From NCBI GenBank assembly GCA_021372535.1, contig JAJFUH010000018.1, positions 11,641 to 75,640 on the forward strand: a stretch of DNA of 64,000 bases. Direction: 5' to 3'. A program made the translations under genes and the position numbers. This DNA comes from a bacterium (GTDB lineage Bacteria > Latescibacterota > Latescibacteria > Latescibacterales > Latescibacteraceae). The first letter of the stretch is position 1; each line of letters starts with the position of its first letter. A model generated the notes under the pieces. It was not told the origin of the DNA, ran no database searches, and saw only the letters and a list, made by a program, of their open reading frames with translations. Below, piece after piece: positions 35,579 to 43,856 of this stretch.

Positions 35579-37111
35579 ATGAAACACACGTTTTTTCTCA
35601 GGGGTATCTTTATAGTTATAATCGGATTGATCGCGCTCGTGAAACCGGTCATCGCCCAGGAGAAACCGGTCATGCTCTATTACTTCTCCGAGGACTGCGA
35701 GGAGTGCCATAATGTAAAAGCCGAATTTCTGCCCGAATTTCTGAAAAAATATCAGGAGTATTTCACTTTTACCGAACTCTCGGTTTCGCTGCCCGCCAAC
35801 ATCGACTCCCTGTATGCCATGGAGTCGAGGGTCAAGGTTCCCGAACAGGACAAGGCATACCCGGCGGTTTATTTCATGGGCGTGATGATCGAAGGCGAAA
35901 TACCGGTCAAGCTCCGTCTCGAATCGCTCGTAAAGGCGTATCTGGCCAATCCGGACTCCATGCGGGCGCTCGACCGTGAAGTCATGGCGCGGATTCCAGA
36001 GCTTTTTACACCCGATACCGTTCGAGCCGCCAAACCGGTCCACATGGCCTATTTCTATAAACAGAACTGCAAAGAATGCAGCCGGGCGCTCGAAATCGTG
36101 GAATGGCTCGAGAAGAACCATGGCAATGTCACCGTTCACCGGTTCGACATAGCCGGGAAAAAGAGTAAAATACTCGCGGCGGCGCTCGGGTTGAAAACCG
36201 GCGTTCCCGAGCAGAAAATCATGAGCACGCCGGTATTCTTTATCGGGAGAGATTTTGTCCTGGCGCACGACATCAGCCGTGAAAAACTCTCCGGGCTCGT
36301 GAAAACCTATTCCGCACAAGGCTCCGGCGCGGTATGGGAGCAGTTTGACGAGCAGGAACTGAAACATGCCGAAGGGATCATCAAGGAGCGGTTCCGGTCG
36401 TTCGGCATTCTGGCGGTTGCGCTTGCGGGTCTCGGCGACGGGATCAACCCCTGCGCGTTCGCGACTATCCTGTTTTTCGTATCATACCTCGGCATGATCG
36501 GACGTAAAGGCAGGGATATTCTCATCGTGGGATTTTCGTTCGCTTTTGCCGTTTTCATCACCTACTTCCTCGTGGGGCTGGGATTCTTCTATGTGCTGAG
36601 AAGCATCGTGAATATCGCCATTCTCGCCAAAATCATCTTCGGGGGGACTGCCGTGCTCTGTATCGTTTTCGGATTTCTCAGCATCGCCGATTATTTTAAA
36701 GCGCGCGCTGGAAACACCGCCGGTATGAGCCTCCAGCTTCCCACATTCCTGAAAAAGCGTATTCACGCCACCATCCGTGACAAGGTGCGGATGAAAAGCA
36801 TGGTTGCGGGAGCGATTATTGTCGGTTTTCTCGTTTCGATTCTTGAATTCGCCTGTACGGGGCAGGTCTACTTGCCGACCATTTCCTTCATGGTCAGCAT
36901 GGAAGGATTCCAAATCCGGGCGATATTTCTTCTTCTCATGTATAATCTGTTCTTTATCGCGCCGCTCCTGGCGGTATTCGGTATTGTCTATAAGGGTGTT
37001 TCATCCCAGTCAATAGCAAAAATCATGGAGACCAGGGTCGGGACGGTCAAACTGATGCTTGCGGCGGTGTTTTTTGTCGTAGCGGCGCTCATGATATGGT
37101 CCATCGTGTAA
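35579..37111 (+). CDS. double thioredoxin-like domain fused to CcdA/DsbD-like membrane domain
   Basis: About 510 residues. I chose ATG 35579 because GGAAAG lies seven bases upstream; ATG 35564 is possible. After a signal segment come two thioredoxin-like domains, one with YYFSEDCEECHNVKAEFLPE (CxxC) and one with YFYKQNCKECSRALEIVEW (CxxC). A six-helix membrane domain with the CcdA signature follows (GLGDGINPCAFATILFFVSY and LEFACTGQVYLPTISFM). CcdA/DsbD proteins carry electrons from cytoplasmic thioredoxin outward. The fusion probably passes reductant to periplasmic partners. Confidence 0.87.
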   Translation: MKHTFFLRGIFIVIIGLIALVKPVIAQEKPVMLYYFSEDCEECHNVKAEFLPEFLKKYQEYFTFTELSVSLPANIDSLYAMESRVKVPEQDKAYPAVYFMGVMIEGEIPVKLRLESLVKAYLANPDSMRALDREVMARIPELFTPDTVRAAKPVHMAYFYKQNCKECSRALEIVEWLEKNHGNVTVHRFDIAGKKSKILAAALGLKTGVPEQKIMSTPVFFIGRDFVLAHDISREKLSGLVKTYSAQGSGAVWEQFDEQELKHAEGIIKERFRSFGILAVALAGLGDGINPCAFATILFFVSYLGMIGRKGRDILIVGFSFAFAVFITYFLVGLGFFYVLRSIVNIAILAKIIFGGTAVLCIVFGFLSIADYFKARAGNTAGMSLQLPTFLKKRIHATIRDKVRMKSMVAGAIIVGFLVSILEFACTGQVYLPTISFMVSMEGFQIRAIFLLLMYNLFFIAPLLAVFGIVYKGVSSQSIAKIMETRVGTVKLMLAAVFFVVAALMIWSIV

Positions 37112-37145
37112 CGAACGATGGTTCTCCTTCCCGGGAGGGACTCCG

Positions 37146-37982
37146 ATGAGACAGGTTATATCCGCTTCACGGCGGACAGATATACCGGCCTGGTATCTTG
37201 ACCGTCTGATCGGTTTTATTGAGTGTGGTTACGTCGAAACACCCAACCCGTACTCGGGGAAGGCTGTCAGAGTCGATCTGAGACCCGGCAGTGTCCACAC
37301 CCTCGTTCTCTGGTCGAAGAACTTCGGGCCGTTTCTGAAGAAAACCGGATTTTTTAAAGATTATAATCTCTATTTCCTGTTCACTGTCAACGACATGCCC
37401 GGTCTGGAGTCCGCGGCGCCGCCGCTCGCGGAACGGTTCCGGCAGGTACGCGAACTTGCCGCGCTTTATGGGCCCGACCGTATCGGCTGGCGGTACGACC
37501 CGGTGATTTTCGACGAAAACGGCCCGGTATCGGCCATCGAATCATATACGAGGATCGGCTCGGTCATGGTGGAAGCGGGAGTACGGCGCTCGATTTTTTC
37601 GTTCCTCGACATGTACGGTAAAGTCGTGGACAGGAACAGGCGGTTCGATCTGAAGCTCGTCGATCCCCCGGAGGAAGTCAAGGCACAGTATGCCCGTGAG
37701 CTTGTCCGCGCCGCGGAAAGTCTCGGACTTACGCTCGAAAGCTGTTCGGAAACCGTGACAATGGCCGATGGAATAAAGTCTTCCGCCTGCATAGACGGCC
37801 GCCTGCTTTCGCGTCTTGCCGGGGAGCCGGCCTCGCTGTCGAAGGATCAGGGACAGCGTCCCGCCTGCAACTGTACGGTCAGCCGCGACATAGGCTCCTA
37901 CCGTGAGATGCCCTGTCCCGGCGGCTGCCTGTACTGTTACGCCAACCCGGTTGTCCCCGTACCCGAAAGGGAAGAAGCATGA
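37146..37982 (+). CDS. DUF1848 family protein
   Basis: The 278 residues match the DUF1848 family: ISASRRTDIPAWYLDR at the N-terminus, NPYSGKAVRVDLRPG, VLWSKNFGPF, and a C-terminal cysteine cluster (CNCTVSRDIGSY, MPCPGGCLYCYANP) likely to bind an iron-sulphur cluster or zinc. The fold is thought to be related to radical-SAM-like TIM barrels, but the activity is unknown. GGGAGG precedes the ATG. The stop overlaps the next gene by four bases, so the two are coupled. Confidence 0.9.
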   Translation: MRQVISASRRTDIPAWYLDRLIGFIECGYVETPNPYSGKAVRVDLRPGSVHTLVLWSKNFGPFLKKTGFFKDYNLYFLFTVNDMPGLESAAPPLAERFRQVRELAALYGPDRIGWRYDPVIFDENGPVSAIESYTRIGSVMVEAGVRRSIFSFLDMYGKVVDRNRRFDLKLVDPPEEVKAQYARELVRAAESLGLTLESCSETVTMADGIKSSACIDGRLLSRLAGEPASLSKDQGQRPACNCTVSRDIGSYREMPCPGGCLYCYANPVVPVPEREEA

Positions 37983-40384
37983 AGAGAATTTTTGTCCCCG
38001 TTTCGATAGCGCTTCTTGGAGTTTTTATGTCCTGCGGCAGCCGGAATGAGGGGAAATCCGTTCCTTCGCCGCACGCTTCCGTAACGTTTGCGGTATTCGG
38101 GAATACGGGCAGGGTAACCGATGACGGGGCTGTGTTCCGTGAGCTTTCCGCGGAGTTGAAGGACCGGGACGTGGATTTTGCCGTGGACCTCGGCAACAGG
38201 GTGCCTGTGGGTGTTCCCCCCTCGGGAGTCGGCGCAATGCTCATGGCTGTTCAGGAGAGTTTAAAGACAGCTCCGGTTCCGGTATACCCTGTTGCCGGCC
38301 CGGACGATGTTTTCGACTATACGAGCGATGTCGCATACAGTACGCTGTATGGCCCCGCCTGGTATTCGTTCGAGCGCGGAGGGGCGCTGTTCATCGTTCT
38401 CGATACGGAGGACGAGTCGTACCGCTCCGGATTCGGTGTCACTCCGAAAGTCAGCAGTGAACAGCTCGCCTGGCTTTCGGGAACCCTTGCGAATATCCCA
38501 GGAGACAGGGCTGTTGTCGTTTTCATGAACCGTCCCCTGTGGAAGGAGGCTCCCGGCCTCTGGAATGACGAGGTGCTGCCGGTATTGAAGAGCGGGGATA
38601 CCGATCTCATTGTCTCGTGTTATGAACAGGGGCTCTGCGACTGGGGCGAGGTCAACGGTATCAGGACGATATCGACCGGATGTACCGGCCCTGTTTCACG
38701 GAAAGGCGTCGGCCTGTTTCCCCATATCGTGATGGTGACCATGGACGGTGAAAACAGCTCATTCCGGATACTGACTCCCGGCGGGACGGTTACGGAGGGA
38801 ACGGGAGCCGACCTGAAAACGTACGATGAGGTCGGGAATCTCGTACGGGCGCTCACACCGCCTGTCCTGAAAACGGAAAGGTCATGGACTGTCAGCGAGA
38901 CTGTCGATTTCACCATTACCAATCCGTTCGATAGTACGGTTTCGGGCGGCCTGTCGCTGACTGTCTTTGATAAAACCGACTGGACGATCGACCCGGCATC
39001 GTTCGAGTTCACGCTCAACAGGGGTGAAATCAGCACATTTCACATGCTGATAAGGGGAAAAGACCCCGAACTTTCACCGGTTCCCGAATTCCATGCATGG
39101 CTCAGGACAGGCGACCGTGACGTTGCCGATTTCAGGGGCATGCTCCTGCGGCAGATTCCCAAGCCCCGCACCGGCGAAACGATTCCGATTGCCGCCCATA
39201 TAGCCGACAGGGTGCCGTATTCATTCGACAGGAAACCGCTCAGAATCCCGGTGGAAATAGAAGGCCCCGATTTAAGCGGACGGCTGATCATCTACCGTGA
39301 TGATGGCACGGAAATGCCCGTATGCGTTCACATCTCGAACCTCCGCGATTTCAGGATCGGGCTCAACGAATTCACATGGAATGGCACTGATCTGGAAGGC
39401 CGGCCGGGTACCGCCGATTCCCTGAGCTATTATATCGTCGCATACAACAAGGCGGCGCCGCCGACATGGGTTGGTGAAGGACCCCCGTCATATTACGGCG
39501 CTTTCACTGTCGAGCGGGGGCTGTCCGGTATCGCTGCGAAAACGCACACCGACGATTCCCTCGTCACATACCGTATCCCCGGGCAGCTCGTTGCTCCGGA
39601 GCCGGAAAAGCCGTTGTCCGTCGCCCAGCTTCTCGATGGTCTTCCGATTACAGGATATACATCCGGCGATAAGGAAAAAATCTATGTGACCACATCCGCA
39701 GGCCTGGTGTGTGCGTTTGTGAGCGGCGGCGTGGTCAGACCCGATGTATCGTTCGGAGATCAGGGGTATGTCTCGTTCACCGGATTCAGGGGGCGCACGG
39801 TGGGAAATCCGTCTTTCAACGGCGGGATGGTATATGTCGGGACAGGCGGCGGAAACGGCTCATCGCCCGCCGTGCTGGCAATCAACGGTGAAAACGGCGA
39901 GATCGTCAAGGTCATTCCGCTCGGTGACTATTTCGGCGAGGAGGCGGCTCCCCCCGCGGTTACCGCAACGGAGCGGGGGATTTATGCGGCACATCCCGAC
40001 TGCGATTATGTGCTGCTGATGAACAACGGCGGCGAGATACTGTGGGTGAATGAGCCCGGCGACCTCGGCGGCGATAAAGATGCGGACGGTCGAAGCTTCA
40101 CATACGGCATTGGTTCCGACCAGTATGGCTTTTCGTATGTCAATACGCCGGGAACTTCCGCAAGATGCGCCGTACTGGGGCCGGACGGCCGGACGCTGTT
40201 CCGCGTGATTCTCGTTGTTCTGCCAGGACTACGGGTGAGCGGCGTCACCCCGATGATCGAGGAGAAAAATACCGACGGGCTCTATTTTGTGACCCGCGGC
40301 GCCGATAAACCGTATGTTTTTCATGTGCCGTATACCATCAAAGCGGGAACGATTGTCGATGAGAATACGGTCATGAAAAAGTAA
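37979..40384 (+). CDS. large lipoprotein with degenerate metallophosphoesterase-like and FlgD-like domains
   Basis: The 801-residue protein has a lipobox (LLGVFMSCGS). Residues 35-260 follow the calcineurin-like phosphoesterase layout (FAVFGNTG, FAVDLGNR, PVAGPDDVFD, ALFIVLDTED), but the metal ligands are replaced (no GDxxD; GPDD for GNHD), so it is probably inactive. A middle domain (FTWNGTDLEGRPGTADSLSY) resembles the FlgD/Ig module of the secreted proteins at 18-22 kb. The C-terminus is a PQQ-like beta-propeller (GGMVYVGTGGGNGSSPAVLA). It is coupled to the DUF1848 gene. Function unknown. Confidence 0.82.
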   Translation: MKRIFVPVSIALLGVFMSCGSRNEGKSVPSPHASVTFAVFGNTGRVTDDGAVFRELSAELKDRDVDFAVDLGNRVPVGVPPSGVGAMLMAVQESLKTAPVPVYPVAGPDDVFDYTSDVAYSTLYGPAWYSFERGGALFIVLDTEDESYRSGFGVTPKVSSEQLAWLSGTLANIPGDRAVVVFMNRPLWKEAPGLWNDEVLPVLKSGDTDLIVSCYEQGLCDWGEVNGIRTISTGCTGPVSRKGVGLFPHIVMVTMDGENSSFRILTPGGTVTEGTGADLKTYDEVGNLVRALTPPVLKTERSWTVSETVDFTITNPFDSTVSGGLSLTVFDKTDWTIDPASFEFTLNRGEISTFHMLIRGKDPELSPVPEFHAWLRTGDRDVADFRGMLLRQIPKPRTGETIPIAAHIADRVPYSFDRKPLRIPVEIEGPDLSGRLIIYRDDGTEMPVCVHISNLRDFRIGLNEFTWNGTDLEGRPGTADSLSYYIVAYNKAAPPTWVGEGPPSYYGAFTVERGLSGIAAKTHTDDSLVTYRIPGQLVAPEPEKPLSVAQLLDGLPITGYTSGDKEKIYVTTSAGLVCAFVSGGVVRPDVSFGDQGYVSFTGFRGRTVGNPSFNGGMVYVGTGGGNGSSPAVLAINGENGEIVKVIPLGDYFGEEAAPPAVTATERGIYAAHPDCDYVLLMNNGGEILWVNEPGDLGGDKDADGRSFTYGIGSDQYGFSYVNTPGTSARCAVLGPDGRTLFRVILVVLPGLRVSGVTPMIEEKNTDGLYFVTRGADKPYVFHVPYTIKAGTIVDENTVMKK

Positions 40385-40547
40385 ATAATTTTTGGGGATC
40401 GTATATCGGAATCGAATGAAAATAATGAGTTTACGTGTGTATTATTATATCCGGACTGACAATCCGGTTTTTTTTGACCGCAGTATTCCGGACACGGGGA
40501 AGAATATCCCATGTTTTTATTGGGGAAGCACATGTTTTAAAAGGTTA

Positions 40548-40663
40548 CGAAGATCCCCCGTCGCTTTCAGCGACGCCCCCCTTATCGAAGAGGGGACAAG
40601 AAATGCGCATTTATTCTACGTCTGATTAAAGCATGATGTCAATGAATATTCGCCGGAGCAATA
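40548..40663. repeat. REP-like hairpin and solitary MITE-A end
   Basis: GATCCCCCGTCGCTTTCAGC opens a small cruciform (GTCGCTTTCAGCGAC) near 40551, closing with AAGAGGGGAC. TATTCGCCGGAGCAATAA at about 40646-40663 matches only the right terminal repeat of the family A elements. The rest of the 318-base gap has no gene. Confidence 0.5.
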
Positions 40664-40702
40664 ATAATGGTAATTCACTGAAAAAATGTTATATTACCGA
40701 AT

Positions 40703-41212
40703 ATGAAACCGAAAATTCCCGATTATCGCTTCTGCCCCATGTGCGGAGCCGATATACACACAAAGTATCACGAAGGCCGTGACCGTCATGTCTGCCCACG
40801 GTGCGGGCATGTCATTTACATAAACCCGATACCGGCGACAACGCTCGTGTTGCTCGACACCGGCAGGGTATTGCTGACACTCAGGGCGCAGGAACCATAC
40901 AAAGGCATGTGGTGCCTTCCGGGAGGGTTCGTCGAATGGGGTGAGACCCCCGAAGAAGGGGCAAAACGTGAGCTTCTCGAAGAAACCGGCCTCCACGGGG
41001 AACAACTGAGCATGGTTGGAGTATACAACAGCATGGCGAATCTCCATGCAATTCTTATAGGATTTATCGTAACGCGCTGGAGCGGGGAGATAACTCCCGG
41101 CGACGATGCCGCCGAAGTCAGGTGGTTTGATTTGGATTCACGGCCGCAGCTGGCTTTCAGAGCCCATGAAACCCTTCTTGCGGATGCTCTTGAAAGCGGG
41201 GAGGCCCGATGA
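40703..41212 (+). CDS. NUDIX hydrolase with N-terminal zinc ribbon
   Basis: NUDIX enzymes hydrolyse nucleoside diphosphates linked to another moiety. The 169 residues start with a zinc ribbon (FCPMCGAD and HVCPRCGHV), then carry a perfect Nudix box GGFVEWGETPEEGAKRELLE followed by ETGL. The arrangement resembles NudC-like or ADP-ribose pyrophosphatase-like proteins; the substrate is not determined. The stop overlaps ruvX by four bases. Confidence 0.92.
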   Translation: MKPKIPDYRFCPMCGADIHTKYHEGRDRHVCPRCGHVIYINPIPATTLVLLDTGRVLLTLRAQEPYKGMWCLPGGFVEWGETPEEGAKRELLEETGLHGEQLSMVGVYNSMANLHAILIGFIVTRWSGEITPGDDAAEVRWFDLDSRPQLAFRAHETLLADALESGEAR

Positions 41213-41619
41213 GGATTCTGGCGGTCGATTACGGCGAGCGGCGGACGGGGCTCGCGGTTACCGATGAACTGGGAATAACGGCCCAGGGACTCGACACGCT
41301 CGTATGTGATGATGAGAAGCGTTTACACCTCGATGTGGCGCGGGTCGCCGCCGAGGTCAAGGCGGAAAGAATCGTTGTGGGGCTTCCGCTCAACATGAAC
41401 GGCTCCGAAAGCGAGAAGAGCGCCAAAGTGCGGGTATTCGCCGGCTTGCTCGCGAGCGAAAGCGCTCTCCCTGTCATTTTCTGGGATGAGCGCATGACCA
41501 CCATGCAGGCGCATCGTGTCATGAAGGAGCTCGGTATGAAAAACCGCGGCAGGAAAAACGACATAGACCGGATATCCGCAACATTGATACTTCAGGAGTA
41601 TTTGAAAACCCTCTCATGA
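41209..41619 (+). CDS. ruvX: putative pre-16S rRNA nuclease/Holliday junction resolvase-like RuvX (YqgF)
   Basis: YqgF is an RNase H-fold nuclease implicated in maturing the 5' end of 16S rRNA. The 136 residues contain the catalytic LAVDYGERRTGLAVTD, IVVGLPLNMNGSES and FWDERMTTMQAHRVM, ending DRISATLILQEYL. It overlaps both neighbours by four bases, and the pairing with mltG is common in bacteria. Confidence 0.95.
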   Translation: MRILAVDYGERRTGLAVTDELGITAQGLDTLVCDDEKRLHLDVARVAAEVKAERIVVGLPLNMNGSESEKSAKVRVFAGLLASESALPVIFWDERMTTMQAHRVMKELGMKNRGRKNDIDRISATLILQEYLKTLS

Positions 41620-42641
41620 AAGGTCTCACACGTAAAATCGTGCTTGCAGGCATGGTGGGCATCCTGCTCGTCGTGATTGTTATAGCCGGAGGGTGGGTGT
41701 GCCTGTCGAACCGTCCCCCGGGCGCGTGCGGGCCCGTTACGGTCGAGGTAAAAAAGGGAATGACCGCGAGCCGGATAGCGTTTATGCTCCATGAAAAAGA
41801 GCTTATCAGAAGCGCGGCATGTTTTAAACTGTTATCGAGAGTCAGGGGGTATTCGCGAACATTCAAAGCCGGACAATGGAGACTCGATGGCACTCTGAGC
41901 GCCATGGAAACCGCCTGGCTGCTTACTCTCAATCCGCCGGTTCCGCCCGACATCAGGGTTACCGTGTTCGAGGGACTGTCTATCCGCGAGACAGCGTCCC
42001 TTCTTGCAAAAGAGGCGAAAATCGATTCCGCCGCCTTTACGGGCTGTGCAACGGATTCCGGTATTGCCCGGCAGCTTGGTATTGACAACGGCAGCCTCGA
42101 AGGCTACCTTTATCCCGATACCTATTTCGTCCGGGTCGGTACGACACCGAAAGAGATGATCGAGCGCATGGTTTCACGATTCAACCGGGTTTTTTCAGAT
42201 TCCCTCAGGGCGAGGGCGGATTCACTGAAAATGTCTGTTCGCGACGTTGTCACCCTTGCGTCGATCATCGAATGCGAGACAGGACTCGACGAAGAGCGTC
42301 CCCTGATATCGGCTGTATACCGGAGAAGGCTCAAGTCGGGAGTTCCTCTCCAGGCGTGTCCGACGGTTCAGTATGTTCTGGGGTCGAAACGACGGCTCCT
42401 CGACGAAGACCTGAAAATTGAGTCGCCCTATAATACCTATTTACACCCGGGACTGCCTCCCGGACCCATTGCCAGTCCCGGCATGAAGTCTCTTCATGCG
42501 GCGTTGTATCCGGCGGATTCAACGTACCTTTACTTTGTTTCGGACGGTAAAGGGGGAAATATTTTTTCGCGCACCCTTTCGGAACACAACCGGGCGGTGC
42601 GGCTTTTTAAAAAACAGAGAAAACAATCATCTATGCGTTGA
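41616..42641 (+). CDS. mltG: endolytic murein transglycosylase MltG
   Basis: MltG cleaves nascent peptidoglycan strands near the membrane and sets glycan length. The 341 residues have one N-terminal transmembrane helix (IVLAGMVGILLVVIVIAGGWV), a LysM-like region (VEVKKGMTASRIAFMLHEKE), and the YceG catalytic part with LASIIECETGLDEE holding the catalytic Glu, then PLQACPTVQYVLG and SPYNTYLHPGLPPGPIASPG. It is translationally coupled to ruvX. Confidence 0.95.
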   Translation: MKGLTRKIVLAGMVGILLVVIVIAGGWVCLSNRPPGACGPVTVEVKKGMTASRIAFMLHEKELIRSAACFKLLSRVRGYSRTFKAGQWRLDGTLSAMETAWLLTLNPPVPPDIRVTVFEGLSIRETASLLAKEAKIDSAAFTGCATDSGIARQLGIDNGSLEGYLYPDTYFVRVGTTPKEMIERMVSRFNRVFSDSLRARADSLKMSVRDVVTLASIIECETGLDEERPLISAVYRRRLKSGVPLQACPTVQYVLGSKRRLLDEDLKIESPYNTYLHPGLPPGPIASPGMKSLHAALYPADSTYLYFVSDGKGGNIFSRTLSEHNRAVRLFKKQRKQSSMR

Positions 42642-42664
42642 CCTATCCCAAGGAGGGATGTGCC

Positions 42665-43819
42665 ATGAAACGAGTGATTTTCACGGCTGCACTGCTCCTC
42701 TTCGTTACGGTGTCAGTAACGGCTGCCCAGCAGTCGACCGCACCTGACACGCTTGATATCGGTAACGTTCCGGAACAATATATTGTGCAGAAGGGTGATA
42801 CCCTGTGGGATATTTCGGAACGGTTTCTCGGCAATCCGCTCAACTGGCCCGATGTCTGGAAAAAGAATCCTTTTATCAAGGACCCTCACTGGATTTACCC
42901 GGGTCAGACTCTTATGCTGAAGGCTATGATCGAGAAAGCCCTTGAAATAACGCCTGCCCCGAAGGTCGAATCGGTCGAGGAGAAATATGAACCCAAACCG
43001 GTCGAAAAACCGGAGCCTCTTTTTCTTGCAACCGCTCCGAGAATCCCTGATTCGCTCGAAGTCAGCCTGACCAGTCCCGGCAAATCCGCCTCCAGTGAAA
43101 CCGGTATCCTGCAGAAACTCCGGAGCCCCCGTCCGGTATATACCGAAAAGAATTTTCTGCGGACAGGTTTTATCACACAGCGGTCAGAGCTTCCGAAAGG
43201 GGAAATCATCGCTATCGAGGAGGGTAAGTCGAGCGCCACAAAGTTCGATGTGGTTGCAATCGATGTGGGCAGCGATGACGGTGTCAAAAACGGCGATATC
43301 TTTGCGGCGATCAAGGTGGGAGATGCGGTCAAGCACCCGGAAACGGGCAGAAACCTCGGTGTTGTCGTCCGTGTCAAGGGAGTTCTGAAAGTGATTTCAA
43401 CCGGTCCGAAACAGGCGCGATGCCAGATCACCGAGAATTTCGACCCCATCCTGAAGGGCGATCTCTACATGCCTTACCGTATCAGCAGCGGCCCGAAATT
43501 TGATGCATGGGTCAAGCCGAACGTGTCAATCACCGGAATGATCCTCGCCATCCACGAATCCATGCTGAGCGTTCATATCAACGATATTCTGTATATAGAC
43601 AAGGGATCGGTTGACGGTGTCAGACCGGGAGACCGTTTTGTAATTTACCCCCGGAGTAACACGGGAGGAGGCGCCGGACATGCAACCGTTCTCGGTGAGC
43701 TCGAAGCGATCAACGTAATGACCAACGATACGGCGGTTATTGTTGTTTCACTCAAGGGAGAGCAAATCGAAATCGGCGACAAGGTGGATTTGAGCGCCCG
43801 CTGCAGGCTATTATACTGA
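42665..43819 (+). CDS. exported LysM-domain protein
   Basis: The start is ATG 42665 after AAGGAGGGATG; an upstream ATG at 42638 would place this site inside the gene. The 384 residues have a signal peptide (MKRVIFTAALLLFVTVSVTA) and one LysM domain (YIVQKGDTLWDISERFLGNP, then HWIYPGQTL), which binds peptidoglycan. A C-terminal beta-rich region follows, with two similar segments (VAIDVGSDDGVKNGDIFA and LYIDKGSVDGVRPGDRFVIY). It follows mltG, consistent with a cell-wall role. Confidence 0.88.
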   Translation: MKRVIFTAALLLFVTVSVTAAQQSTAPDTLDIGNVPEQYIVQKGDTLWDISERFLGNPLNWPDVWKKNPFIKDPHWIYPGQTLMLKAMIEKALEITPAPKVESVEEKYEPKPVEKPEPLFLATAPRIPDSLEVSLTSPGKSASSETGILQKLRSPRPVYTEKNFLRTGFITQRSELPKGEIIAIEEGKSSATKFDVVAIDVGSDDGVKNGDIFAAIKVGDAVKHPETGRNLGVVVRVKGVLKVISTGPKQARCQITENFDPILKGDLYMPYRISSGPKFDAWVKPNVSITGMILAIHESMLSVHINDILYIDKGSVDGVRPGDRFVIYPRSNTGGGAGHATVLGELEAINVMTNDTAVIVVSLKGEQIEIGDKVDLSARCRLLY

Positions 43820-43856
43820 CAGGTTGCAACCTGTCCCTTCGTAAGGATGTAATGAA

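Noticed and set aside
35072-36367. A 431-residue minus-strand frame (and a similar one at 44274-45530)
   Set aside because: Both lie opposite genes with complete motif sets (pepP/CcdA fusion and the helicase).
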